Notes: generated by a model from the sequence alone, not told the origin. A stretch of DNA of 40,445 nt from Paludibacteraceae bacterium (GCA_905236355.1 CAJOPG010000050.1:1-40445), one strand, 5' to 3'. Positions 1 through 9,830 are shown, numbered from the stretch's first letter. Translations and numbers: made by a program.

Positions 1-3000
1 AGTGTACGAGTACCTATGGGGAGTGCAACGGTATAGGATGTCTGCGAAGGATTGAATTCATCCAATTCATCACCATCCAAGTATATCATATTCAATGCCG
101 TATTAGAAGACTTTTGTATGATGAAGTTAAGGCGATAGTCGTTTTGCGTACCATCTTCTGCCGTCACGCGTACAATCTTGACAGAACCTTCGGTCAGAAT
201 TTCTACTGATTGTGCATCTTCCTGCAACTGAACTGCGATATCGGGCAGTTGTGTGGTGCCCATGAGCGGAATGCGGTAGGAGTAGATTTTCTCAGAGAAG
301 GGTTCCATATTCTCTATTGCGTGCGATGTGCCATAGTCGGTGAAAGAGAGGTTATCGAGCAATATATTGTTCAGGTTGGCATTATTGGAGAGTGCGATTT
401 CCCAAACTTCTATTTCATACTCTTTAATGGTGGTAGCATCTTGTGCTGTTACCGTGACGAGTTTACCATTTTCCGAGTCACTCACATTAACCGTTTGGAA
501 GCGGTCCTCGCTGCTATAGCCTATCACAATGTTGTCGCCCTTGACTTGTGTTGAATAGTTGGTACGAGTCGGTTTGAAACCATTAATAGGTTCGTTGTTG
601 ACCAGCAAGTTGTTGAGGTCGGCACAGTGAGAAGGTTCAGCGGTGATAGTCACCTCATATTCTTTGAATGTCTTGCCGTCTTCTGCTTCTACTGAGATAA
701 CTGCAGTTCCACCTAATGCAGTGGCAGGTGTGACAGTTACCAGCTGGCGTGCCTGACCCAAAGTATAGGTTATTTCCGGCAGAGCGGGTTCAGCCGTTTT
801 AGGTGAGCCGGTAGGGATGACATACGAATAGGCAGTCTTCTCCGGATAGAAGTCGGCGAGAGGGGTGCCATTGATATATATCATCTCCAGAGTGGCGACA
901 GGCGAGGTTTCCGGACTGAGTGTGAAGGTGTAGGTTTTGGTGGTTCCATCTTCAGCCGTTATCTTCACTTCGAACACGGTTTTCGTCACTTGATAATTGC
1001 CTGCTCTGCGAATTGCAGACTGATGAACCGGTGCAAGCGACGGACCATTTTTGATGGATATCTCCATCTTCTGTACGCTCTCAGCAAGAATGAACTCTAC
1101 CCGGGTGGGTTCGTTGGTGTTGTAGGTATAGTTGTCCACCATCGGATTGAATTCCTCATAATGAGAGCCATTGAGCAGGATATCCGCCAAGTCAGCGTTA
1201 GACGATGCCTCGGTCGGATAGACGATCTCGTATGTGTTGCTTGCATCACCAGTAAGTTGGATAGCAACTTTTTCGTCGTTAATGGTTTCTACCACCACAT
1301 CCTGTGCAAACTGCTTTTGGAAACTGATGTTGTCGGAATAGGTTTTTCTGTAGGAGAAAGTATTCTCGCTGAACTCAGCGCCAAGCGACTCTGTATCACG
1401 AGCGATATCCGAGAGTTTGCCGTTGGTGGTAACAACGGGGCGATTCAAACTAATAGTATAGGTCTGCGTAGTTTGTCCGTCTTCTGCCGTAACAAGCAAT
1501 GTCACATCATCTGCGGTTTCCTTCAGTTGTACGTTCTGACCGATAGTATTCTTAGCAAAACTTATAGCGGGCAGTTGGTCTGCCGTAATGGTGTAGGTGT
1601 CAACATTGGCGGCGAAAGCAGGGGTAAGCCCGGTGGCAACAATACTATTCAGAGTGGCATCAGAAGATAGTCGGTTGCGCAGTACATATACATCGTGACG
1701 CGTAGAGCCATCTTCGGCGGTAACGGTCAATTCCACAACTTTGCCCTCCTTTGTGATGTCAAACTTCTGGTGAATGCTTGTCGGCTCTATGTTGATGTCG
1801 GGAAGAGCGGTAACTCCGTAGGGCAGATTGACGAAAGTGGTGTCGTTAGTGCCAGCGGTCGTAGTATAACTGCCAAAACTGATAGTATAATCCACCGAAG
1901 TAACAGCCGGGCGTAGAATCTCCACAATATAATCCGTATGGTCGCTTGAATTCTCGCCATAGTTGGTCACTTTGGCCTGCAACCTGCCGTCAATCCACTC
2001 ACCGTTGTTGAGCCATTCAATGGTTTGCATCTGGTCGTGCACTGCACCTGTGAACTTGAGTGCAGGCACACCTATATAGTTTGCGCTCACAGTATGTGTG
2101 AAGGTATTACCATTCCTGGTAGCCGTAGCACCGTCTACAGTAATTGCCGTCAACTCGGAGTTGTAGCCAAAATGTATCTGATCGTATATCACACTGGACT
2201 CATAGATAGTACTACCTCCGAACTGCTTGGCGTTCTCCTGATCACAGGAAGACAACATTACATTGAACTTAGAAACGACATTCAGTCCTGTATAATTAAT
2301 AGGCACACTTACCGGTGTCCATACATTCCGAGCCGAGAAATTACCAGTATAGTTGCTCTCTTTGTAATTAGTACCATCAGAAATCGTCAGCCACATCTTC
2401 CAGTTGGATATACTGGATGTGGAGAGTGGTTTAATCTGCCATTCGAAGGTTTCCGGTGTATTTTTGAATTCTACACCTGCGCTGGCGTTCTTTGTTACTG
2501 AAGATGTGGAGTTACCATTACTGGTCAGATTCAGTGTCATCGCTCCCAGAGTCATCATCCCCGGCACAGAGCCGTTTAGAGATGCACCACGCAGTGTGGA
2601 AAGCATCACACCTGTTCCGCTGGGTATAACCTCTTTTCCTGTAGAATAAGTAAAGTTGATACCCAAGAGCCCCCAGTCGTATCCGCTGCTATAATCGGCC
2701 GGTACTTTCCACTGAGCGCTCGGTTTGTAGCCGGTACCTTGTGAGGCGGCTACCCAGTCGACTGAGAAGTCAAACAAACTATCGTAGTTGGTATAATACC
2801 AGCAAATGCTATATTTCTCGCCGCCGGAAACAGTCAGTGTGATTTGTTTCTTTTTAGAATCAATATTCGATACGGTTACACTCTCATTATTATATGTCTC
2901 ATAACTGAAGTCGTCTGCTATAGGTTCAGATGTTACATTGACCATATAGTTATATACATCCGGGCGCCAGTTGGGTACTTCTGCACCATTAAATTTCAGC

Positions 3001-6000
3001 GACTTGAGTTTGCCCGCCGTATCAAAAGTCGGTATTACGGGTGTGATAGTATAGGTAGCATCATTCACATCTTTGCGATTAGCGCTGACAACTATCTTTG
3101 CTCCGCGACGGATGCCGCCGTTATAGAGCAATACAGCCTGCTCCGCATAGTTTTTCTCCACTTTTGTTATGTTGAAACTTGTGACCCCGAAAGGCAGTTC
3201 TATCTTGTTGTCACCTCTTGTGGGAACCAACGACCCCCTGATCATTATGCCGTTTTTGTCCACATAGCAATATTCAACACTCTTTACACTATTCTCACCC
3301 CGTGGTTCCTCTATGTTGTACCTTATATTGTAGGTCCTTTCGTCGCCATTCTCTGCTGTTACTATTATCTTCGTCACCCCATCCACAGGCGCAGCAATAT
3401 ATTCTATCAGTTGCTCGTCTTCCGCTTTGGCATAGCTGATGTCATAGCCTGCTGTAGAACCGAAGGGCAGAGTGAACTCATATTCCGTTTGGGCCACATC
3501 CTGCTCATCGCCGTCTATCTCTAACAATCTCAATTGGGTATTGCCCGATTTGGCGACACTGAAGTTAATAGTGTAGTCTTGTGTCTGCCCGTCTTCCGCC
3601 TCCACATGCAGTGTTGTCAATCCATTGGCAGCACCATAGGTGATAGTAATAGTCTGATGCGGTTTGTCGCTTACAGGCCACAAGCAAGGAGCCGAGACAC
3701 TACGCCAGGGAAGTTCCACATTGTAGTTGGCGGTGTTTTTGTCAAATCCGTCTAACGAGCTCCACTTGTCATTCACGAACAGGCGGATATCTTTCAGCAA
3801 TGCATTGGTGTCGGTGGTAGGAGTGTAGTTGATGGTGTAAGTGCGTGTGGCACCATTTTCTGCCACTACGATTACTTGTTGTTGTGTTGCACTTGTTTGT
3901 GCCACCACCACACTCTGGCTTTCTTCTTTCTCGTAGGTCAGTACCGGAAGTTCTACACCATTCTCAATAGTCTGTTCCAGGATATCATTCTCATCGAACT
4001 CGCCCAACACATCCGTGCCGTCCAGTTTGAGTGCCACGAGTGATGTTTCAGACGAGTATGAGTTGATAAAACGGATACGATAGGTCTGCTGTGCGCCACT
4101 CTGTGCCGTTACTGTCAGGCCATATACCCACTCGCTCTGCATACCAGCGATGACCTGCTGGCTCTCATCCTGCTTCTCGTATGTAACGACCGGCAATATA
4201 TTGTCTGACGGTAATGTATAGGTGTATATCAGAGTTTCGCTGCTAAAACCTTCCAATTCCACACCGTCTGCCTTTATAGACTTCAATGTTGCATCTGTCA
4301 ACGGATTTTCCACGAAGGTCAGCACATAGGTTACCATTGTGCCGAAGGTGTTCACAATGAGGCGTATCTCTTGCCCATTGCTTAGTTCTGTGACAGTCTG
4401 CTCGTCATCTTTGTCAAACGAGATTGCCGGAATAGCGGTTGAATAAGGAATCTCATACTCCAATGTGGTGGATTCAAAGCCTTCAACCAACACTCCGTCA
4501 GCATAGATGGCAGACAAGTAGGCATTGACACTTGCAGGAGAGGTAAAGGTGATGGTATAGGTATTTCCTGCACCGGTTTCCGGAGTTACCACAATCTTGG
4601 CGGTACCTTCCACCGCCGGTGCCATGATGGTGACTTGCTGAGTGGGGTCTTTGTCCACAGTGATGGCCGGACATACAGAGGTTGTCAGCACTACATCATA
4701 ATGCAATGTTTCTTTTTCAAAACCAGCCAACTCCAGTCCATCCAAATATATCATGTTCAAGAAAGCGTTCTCCGACTTCTGTATAGTGAAGTTGAATACA
4801 TAAGTGGCACTTGCACCGCTTTCGGCTATCACGCGAATCTTCAATGTTGTTCCTGACCATGATACCACCGTTTTCTGGGAGGCGTCTGCGAGGTCGAAGG
4901 TCACGACAGGAACCGTGCTGACTCCTGCTTCCAAAGCAATGTCATAGGTCAATATGGCAGGGTCGAAGTTTTCATATTTCGTACCATCAAAGTAGACTGC
5001 CGCCAAGGTGGTGTTTGCCGATGCTGCCACAGAGAAGTGCAGGATGTAAGTCATGCTTGTACCCGCTTGAGAACGCACCATTATCTTATAGTCGCCGTTC
5101 ACGCCGCCTGACCTACTCGTCACGGTCTGCCACTCGTCGTGCACATCCCATGTCACCGCCGGCACTTCCGTTGTGCCGCGAGGCAACTGCACATCATACT
5201 CGGTCTGTTCGGGAGTGAAACCTTCCAGTTGTTCACCCCCAACATATATCATATTCAGTGTCACGACATCCGCCAGTTGCACTGTGAAAGTGATTTCGTA
5301 GAGCGATGTGCTACCGTCGCCTGCCGTAACGAAGATGCGGGTCGCGCTGTTCACAGCACCATAGGTGATTTGCACCGTCTGATACTCATCACCCTGCTCC
5401 ACTGTGATGGTCGGGATAGTGGTAGTACCCGTCGGCAGATTCACTGTATATTTGTAGGTATTTTGGCTAAAACCCTCCAAAGCAGTTCCGTTCAGAAAAA
5501 TATTCTTCAAATAACTGATGTCCGATTTTTCTGTTGAACAGATAATCTTATATATTGTCTGGTCACCGCTCGCTGCCGTCACTGTAATCTTGGTTAGGCC
5601 GTCAACACCGCCATTCTCTATCTCCACCGTCTGATATTTGTCTCCCTTCTCATAGGTTATCTCCGGCAATTCGGTAGTACCCATCGGAAGAGTCACATAA
5701 TAGGCATAACTGCTCGGATTGAAGATGATATAATCACCCATCTTCAAACTCTTCAACTTGCTATTTGTTGAAGCCGTAATCTTGAAGTTCAACTTATACA
5801 CCTTTGCCGTCTGATTGCCAGGAGTGGTAACACTCACCTTATATTGCCCGCCATCTATTTTGTCGGGAGCAGTATAAGTAATTGTCTGCTCGCCTTCCGG
5901 ATAAGCCGACACTGCTCTCACGGTCGGCATTTCCGTAGTACCCAAAGGAAGTTCTACACGATAGGTGGCAAGAGTTGGAATAAATCCGGGGATACTATCG

Positions 6001-7412
6001 CCGTTCACCAATATATTCAACAGGGTATTGTCCGCCAACTGAGCCACATAGAAATTCAGCGTATAAATCATTGTGGTTGTATTGTCAGGAGCCGTCACTT
6101 TTAAAGTGGCAGTACCCGTTGTAGATGTAGCCTGCGTAACCGAGACGGTCTGGCCATCCTCTGCGGCGGTATAAGTCACCACCGGTTTCTGAGTAGTCCC
6201 GTAGGGCAAAGCCACATTATATGTACTCACATAACCGTTGAAGCCGTTCAGCGATTCGCCATTTATCTGTATGTCTGCCAGACGGGGGTTATTAGAGGGT
6301 TCCTGCACCATCTTGATGCGGTAGGTCATGGTACTCTTACCATCTTCCGATTGCACGGTTATTATTGTCGGATCACCATCCACCTGACCATACACGATGT
6401 TTATCTCACTGCCGCTCAGTCTTCTTCCTGGAAAATTCACCGTTGTTCCCTTTATATTGGTCAGATTGCCCTCACCTCTTATTGCATAGACCTCAGGAAC
6501 CACGGTCGTTCTGCCTACCGAATAGGTTTGTTCCTCGCTTGTGTTCGGGTCAAAACCTTTCCATTCCTTGCCCCCTATATATAAGTGTTGTATCTTGGAA
6601 GAATAGATAAGTTCCACATCATCTATATACAATGCATTGCCCGCATAAAGTCCATCATTGGCGCGGAAAGCAGGATAGTTACCTGCCGAAAGTATCACAT
6701 TACACTTCGTCGGCACCTCGTCGTTGGCATAAAAAATAGGAACTTTCACCTGTGTCCAATTAGCATATTCTTTTCTATCACGCACCCAACCTTCCGCTAT
6801 CTGGGTTGCCTTTGTATCCGTTCCACACTCGTTTCCGTCTAACGCCAAACGGATATCACTCTCTTCGTCCGTACGAGTGGTGCTTGTACAACTCAGGTTT
6901 TTTGCCTTGTATTTTGAACTTACCGCAGTTCCCTTCCATGAGTAAAACAAAAGATTAAAGTCTTCTTTGCTCCAGTTGTTACCCGTACGTTTCACCCATA
7001 CAACCATTGTGTCCGGCCGATAGGTAAAATTGATGCTGCCCGCTGTTCCTGCAGTAGCACCATTCACATTCAGCCCCTCTACATATTGCCATGGGGTACC
7101 TAATGATAAATAACCAGGAGCTATTTCCGTAATACCGGCCGCCCCCACTTCCTTATCTTGTATGCAAGCTGCATAGCCGGTACGACCTGTCTCGCGCGAG
7201 ATAAAATTAAAGCGGAAAGTCAAACCGATAGCACTCTGCTCCACATTCGAAGCATGCCAATCTTTCAATTGTATATTACCATCAAACTTCGTCCCGCTCC
7301 AGTCTTCAAACCCCGGGTCCGGCAACTGTTGCGCTACTATATTCCCGCTGAATAACATTGACAGCGTTGCAAACACTGCTGTAAAAATTAAAACAAAGTA
7401 ATTTTTCTTCAT
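1..7412 (-). CDS. Giant secreted cadherin-like (PF12733-type) beta-sandwich repeat protein with two PCMD-like domains; C-terminus beyond left edge (partial, about 2470 aa visible)
   Basis: Minus-strand frame from ATG at 7412 (MKKNYFVLIFTAVFATLSMLFSGNIVAQQLPDPGFEDWSG...) reads open to position 1 (...NMIYLDGDELDEFNPSQTSYTVALPIGTRT). Frame checked at 3299 and at 5-14. About 24 repeats of pattern 'sxNaxLxxIyxDGxxLxGFxxxxxxYxVxLPxGTTxxPxIxxxxxDxxQtVxI...iTVTAEDGxTxxYxIxF'. Signal peptide at N-terminus. Confidence 0.9.
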   Translation of the reverse strand, partial: MKKNYFVLIFTAVFATLSMLFSGNIVAQQLPDPGFEDWSGTKFDGNIQLKDWHASNVEQSAIGLTFRFNFISRETGRTGYAACIQDKEVGAAGITEIAPGYLSLGTPWQYVEGLNVNGATAGTAGSINFTYRPDTMVVWVKRTGNNWSKEDFNLLFYSWKGTAVSSKYKAKNLSCTSTTRTDEESDIRLALDGNECGTDTKATQIAEGWVRDRKEYANWTQVKVPIFYANDEVPTKCNVILSAGNYPAFRANDGLYAGNALYIDDVELIYSSKIQHLYIGGKEWKGFDPNTSEEQTYSVGRTTVVPEVYAIRGEGNLTNIKGTTVNFPGRRLSGSEINIVYGQVDGDPTIITVQSEDGKSTMTYRIKMVQEPSNNPRLADIQINGESLNGFNGYVSTYNVALPYGTTQKPVVTYTAAEDGQTVSVTQATSTTGTATLKVTAPDNTTTMIYTLNFYVAQLADNTLLNILVNGDSIPGFIPTLATYRVELPLGTTEMPTVRAVSAYPEGEQTITYTAPDKIDGGQYKVSVTTPGNQTAKVYKLNFKITASTNSKLKSLKMGDYIIFNPSSYAYYVTLPMGTTELPEITYEKGDKYQTVEIENGGVDGLTKITVTAASGDQTIYKIICSTEKSDISYLKNIFLNGTALEGFSQNTYKYTVNLPTGTTTIPTITVEQGDEYQTVQITYGAVNSATRIFVTAGDGSTSLYEITFTVQLADVVTLNMIYVGGEQLEGFTPEQTEYDVQLPRGTTEVPAVTWDVHDEWQTVTSRSGGVNGDYKIMVRSQAGTSMTYILHFSVAASANTTLAAVYFDGTKYENFDPAILTYDIALEAGVSTVPVVTFDLADASQKTVVSWSGTTLKIRVIAESGASATYVFNFTIQKSENAFLNMIYLDGLELAGFEKETLHYDVVLTTSVCPAITVDKDPTQQVTIMAPAVEGTAKIVVTPETGAGNTYTITFTSPASVNAYLSAIYADGVLVEGFESTTLEYEIPYSTAIPAISFDKDDEQTVTELSNGQEIRLIVNTFGTMVTYVLTFVENPLTDATLKSIKADGVELEGFSSETLIYTYTLPSDNILPVVTYEKQDESQQVIAGMQSEWVYGLTVTAQSGAQQTYRIRFINSYSSETSLVALKLDGTDVLGEFDENDILEQTIENGVELPVLTYEKEESQSVVVAQTSATQQQVIVVAENGATRTYTINYTPTTDTNALLKDIRLFVNDKWSSLDGFDKNTANYNVELPWRSVSAPCLWPVSDKPHQTITITYGAANGLTTLHVEAEDGQTQDYTINFSVAKSGNTQLRLLEIDGDEQDVAQTEYEFTLPFGSTAGYDISYAKAEDEQLIEYIAAPVDGVTKIIVTAENGDERTYNIRYNIEEPRGENSVKSVEYCYVDKNGIMIRGSLVPTRGDNKIELPFGVTSFNITKVEKNYAEQAVLLYNGGIRRGAKIVVSANRKDVNDATYTITPVIPTFDTAGKLKSLKFNGAEVPNWRPDVYNYMVNVTSEPIADDFSYETYNNESVTVSNIDSKKKQITLTVSGGEKYSICWYYTNYDSLFDFSVDWVAASQGTGYKPSAQWKVPADYSSGYDWGLLGINFTYSTGKEVIPSGTGVMLSTLRGASLNGSVPGMMTLGAMTLNLTSNGNSTSSVTKNASAGVEFKNTPETFEWQIKPLSTSSISNWKMWLTISDGTNYKESNYTGNFSARNVWTPVSVPINYTGLNVVSKFNVMLSSCDQENAKQFGGSTIYESSVIYDQIHFGYNSELTAITVDGATATRNGNTFTHTVSANYIGVPALKFTGAVHDQMQTIEWLNNGEWIDGRLQAKVTNYGENSSDHTDYIVEILRPAVTSVDYTISFGSYTTTAGTNDTTFVNLPYGVTALPDINIEPTSIHQKFDITKEGKVVELTVTAEDGSTRHDVYVLRNRLSSDATLNSIVATGLTPAFAANVDTYTITADQLPAISFAKNTIGQNVQLKETADDVTLLVTAEDGQTTQTYTISLNRPVVTTNGKLSDIARDTESLGAEFSENTFSYRKTYSDNISFQKQFAQDVVVETINDEKVAIQLTGDASNTYEIVYPTEASSNADLADILLNGSHYEEFNPMVDNYTYNTNEPTRVEFILAESVQKMEISIKNGPSLAPVHQSAIRRAGNYQVTKTVFEVKITAEDGTTKTYTFTLSPETSPVATLEMIYINGTPLADFYPEKTAYSYVIPTGSPKTAEPALPEITYTLGQARQLVTVTPATALGGTAVISVEAEDGKTFKEYEVTITAEPSHCADLNNLLVNNEPINGFKPTRTNYSTQVKGDNIVIGYSSEDRFQTVNVSDSENGKLVTVTAQDATTIKEYEIEVWEIALSNNANLNNILLDNLSFTDYGTSHAIENMEPFSEKIYSYRIPLMGTTQLPDIAVQLQEDAQSVEILTEGSVKIVRVTAEDGTQNDYRLNFIIQKSSNTALNMIYLDGDELDEFNPSQTSYTVALPIGTRT

Positions 7413-7478
7413 ATTGTCTGTTTATTCTTTTTTTAACATTCACACGCCCATTGCCTCATGCCCATATTTTTCACGCTG

Positions 7479-7486
7479 CAAAATTA
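7479..7486 (-). promoter_or_regulatory. Candidate Bacteroidetes -7 box (TAATTTTG on minus strand) for the giant repeat gene
   Basis: Plus-strand CAAAATTA = TAnnTTTG on minus, 67 bp upstream of ATG; -33 box weak. Confidence 0.4.
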
Positions 7487-7896
7487 CTACCGCCCCATCA
7501 ACCCCGCAATACCTTACCTTACTAAAAAGTTGACGATTATTAAGACTACATCCCTTTCATTACCTGTTTTTTCTATGAAAACAATATGTTTTTTAAGATT
7601 CATATTACATTTCTTATTAGCAAAAGAGCATAGACTCCCAAAGACCATAGAAGAAACAGCAATAGCAGTTTGGGCAATTACCAGGCGATTATAAGTCTGC
7701 GCAACACCCCAACGAAAACTCTTTACTACCTATCATCACTCCATACATATCGTTCTATAATATAGCACAGTCGCCAACTAACACCCCACTCTACCCCACA
7801 TTGTTAATAAGCTTCATAAATAATTGATAAATTGCAGACTATAATCCATGTTATTTGTTAATAATTCGTTTGAAAACTCTGTTGAAAATTTTTTAG

Positions 7897-7911
7897 TGGG
7901 GGAATGTGGTG
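7897..7911 (+). promoter_or_regulatory. Candidate MraZ operator (two TGGGN-like repeats at 10-bp period)
   Basis: TGGGG-GAATG-TGGTG just upstream of the mraZ -7 box. Confidence 0.45.
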
Positions 7912-7929
7912 AATTTAAAAAGTTTTTAT

Positions 7930-7937
7930 TACCTTTG
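7930..7937 (+). promoter_or_regulatory. Candidate -7 promoter box TACCTTTG for the dcw cluster
   Basis: Matches TAnnTTTG; 33 bp upstream of the preferred mraZ start. Confidence 0.55.
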
Positions 7938-7970
7938 CGGCGAAATTTGAAGAAAGATAAAGATAATTTA

Positions 7971-8450
7971 ATGTTCAGTCGTATGGTTTCAACATTCATA
8001 GGAAATACGGAAGTGCGTCTTGACGAGAAGGGAAGAATGTTTATTCCTGCCAACTATCGCAAGATACTTCAGCAGATGCGATCAGAGCGCATTGTCATGC
8101 GGCGCGACACCGACAACGCCTGTCTGATTATGTATCCAGAAGAGGTATGGAACAGAAAGGTGGAGGAGTTGAGTCGAGCATTGAATGAATGGGATGCTGG
8201 CGATCAAATGATACTTATGCAGTTTGTGGCAGATGCAGAATATTTGGAACCGGATTCACAAGGTCGTATTCTGCTGCAAAAGCGCAACCTGCAACAGATA
8301 GGAGCAAGCGGAGACATGTTAATTGTAGGCTTGATGAATCGTTTTGCCGTGTGGGACAAACAAATGTTTGAGCAGAAACGAATCAGTCAAAAGGATTTGG
8401 CGGAAATGATACGAGAGAAAATGACGACAAGAGTGAAGAACGAAGAATAA
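7971..8450 (+). CDS. mraZ: MraZ transcriptional regulator / division protein
   Basis: MFSRMVSTFIGNTEVRLDEKGRMFIPANYRKIL, MraZ/AbrB-like N-terminus; first gene of dcw cluster. Start 7971 (or 7983) preferred over the track start 7848, which lies upstream of the promoter-like box. Confidence 0.92.
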   Translation: MFSRMVSTFIGNTEVRLDEKGRMFIPANYRKILQQMRSERIVMRRDTDNACLIMYPEEVWNRKVEELSRALNEWDAGDQMILMQFVADAEYLEPDSQGRILLQKRNLQQIGASGDMLIVGLMNRFAVWDKQMFEQKRISQKDLAEMIREKMTTRVKNEE

Positions 8451-8499
8451 AGAGTGTTGGAGCAAACCAATATGCCATTCTCAAACTGAAGAGTGAAAG

Positions 8500-9480
8500 A
8501 TGAAGGTCGCAAGTTATCACATACCGGCATTACTGCAAGAAACCATTGATGGACTTCAGTTGAAGCCCGGAGGTGTGTATGCGGATGTAACCTTTGGCGG
8601 GGGAGGTCATTCGAGAGAAATACTGCGCCGTCTGGGGGAGAATGGGAAGCTCTATTCTTTTGACCAGGATATAGAGGCCTACCATAATATTGCGAACATT
8701 CCTGCCGAAGACGAAACTACTGATCTCATATCGGGAAAACGCTGGCAATTTGTGCATGGGAACTTCCGGTATATCAGCAATTATCTCCGTTTCTATGGAG
8801 AAGAACATATAGATGGCATCCTGGCTGACCTTGGTGTAAGTTTCCATCATTTCGATACGGCGCAAAGAGGATTCTCGTTTCGCTTCGCAGGCCCGCTTGA
8901 CATGCGTATGAACCAAACCGCGAAACTGACAGCGGAAGACATAGTAAACCATTATACGGAAGAAAACCTGGCGCACGTACTATATATATATGGTGAGATG
9001 AATAACAGCAGGCAGATTGCAAAACGGATATGCAGGAGTAGAGAAACGAGAAGGATTCAGACAACAGAAGAGTTGGTTGGTTGCGTAACGGGCAGACAGG
9101 AGGTTGTTGTGAATGGAGAGATACAAGTGGACAGCCGTGACAAGAAGGACCTTGCACGCCTCTTTCAGGCCTTGCGCATAGAGGTCAACGATGAGATGGG
9201 GGCCCTGAGGGAACTGCTTACCGCATCCACAGACCTCTTGAAGAAAGGAGGTCGAATAGCCATCCTGACCTACCACTCATTGGAGGACCGGATGGTAAAG
9301 AACTTTTTGAGAAGCGGGAATATTGAAGGCGTAATAGAAAAGGACTTCTATGGGAATGTCATATCACCTTTCCGTCTGATTAACAACAAAGTGATAACTG
9401 CAAGTGCAGAAGAAGTGGAACGCAATCCACGCGCCAGAAGTGCCAAACTGAGAGTGGCAGAGAGATGCTTTAATGTTTAA
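8500..9480 (+). CDS. rsmH: 16S rRNA (cytosine1402-N4)-methyltransferase RsmH (MraW)
   Basis: YHIPALLQETIDGL...YADVTFGGGGHSREIL; ILADLGVSFHHFDTAQRGFSFRFAGPLDMRM; NPRARSAKLRVAE. Confidence 0.97.
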   Translation: MKVASYHIPALLQETIDGLQLKPGGVYADVTFGGGGHSREILRRLGENGKLYSFDQDIEAYHNIANIPAEDETTDLISGKRWQFVHGNFRYISNYLRFYGEEHIDGILADLGVSFHHFDTAQRGFSFRFAGPLDMRMNQTAKLTAEDIVNHYTEENLAHVLYIYGEMNNSRQIAKRICRSRETRRIQTTEELVGCVTGRQEVVVNGEIQVDSRDKKDLARLFQALRIEVNDEMGALRELLTASTDLLKKGGRIAILTYHSLEDRMVKNFLRSGNIEGVIEKDFYGNVISPFRLINNKVITASAEEVERNPRARSAKLRVAERCFNV

Positions 9481-9483
9481 TGA

Positions 9484-9807
9484 ATGAGAATGGAAAAAAA
9501 AAGATTGAGTCTACAGGAGGTGTTATCAGGCAACATCTTCACTCGCGACTTCTTCAAACGACAATACAAATTATTAATACTGATTGCCGTCCTGCTCTTC
9601 GTATATATTTATAACGGGTTTCAGTGCGAAAGTCAGGAGCGAAGAATACAACGCCTGCAAACCGAAATAAAAGATGCCAGATATGAGATGCTTGATTTGT
9701 CGGCGGAATACACCAAACTGACACGACCAAGTCACATTGCAGAACAACTTGCAACAAGCGGAAGCAATATAAAAGAATCAACCACACCTCCTATAATGGT
9801 GAAATAG
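9484..9807 (+). CDS. ftsL: FtsL-like small bitopic cell division protein
   Basis: 107 aa, single TM helix followed by coiled-coil-like segment, positioned between rsmH and ftsI. Confidence 0.75.
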   Translation: MRMEKKRLSLQEVLSGNIFTRDFFKRQYKLLILIAVLLFVYIYNGFQCESQERRIQRLQTEIKDARYEMLDLSAEYTKLTRPSHIAEQLATSGSNIKESTTPPIMVK

Positions 9808-9830
9808 CATTCTGCCCAACGCCCACCACT

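Noticed and set aside
210-7355. Numerous + strand ORFs (e.g. 990..1670, 2844..3524, 5139..5537) and the minus ORF 4382..4573 over the first 7.4 kb
   Set aside because: Antisense or alternate-frame to the continuous minus-strand repeat gene; translations are low-complexity without family motifs.
7458-7694. 78-aa + strand ORF in the spacer upstream of mraZ
   Set aside because: AT-rich intergenic, no recognisable motif; a TAATTTTG minus promoter box overlaps its start region.
7814-8053. 79-aa minus ORF overlapping mraZ
   Set aside because: Antisense to mraZ and its promoter.
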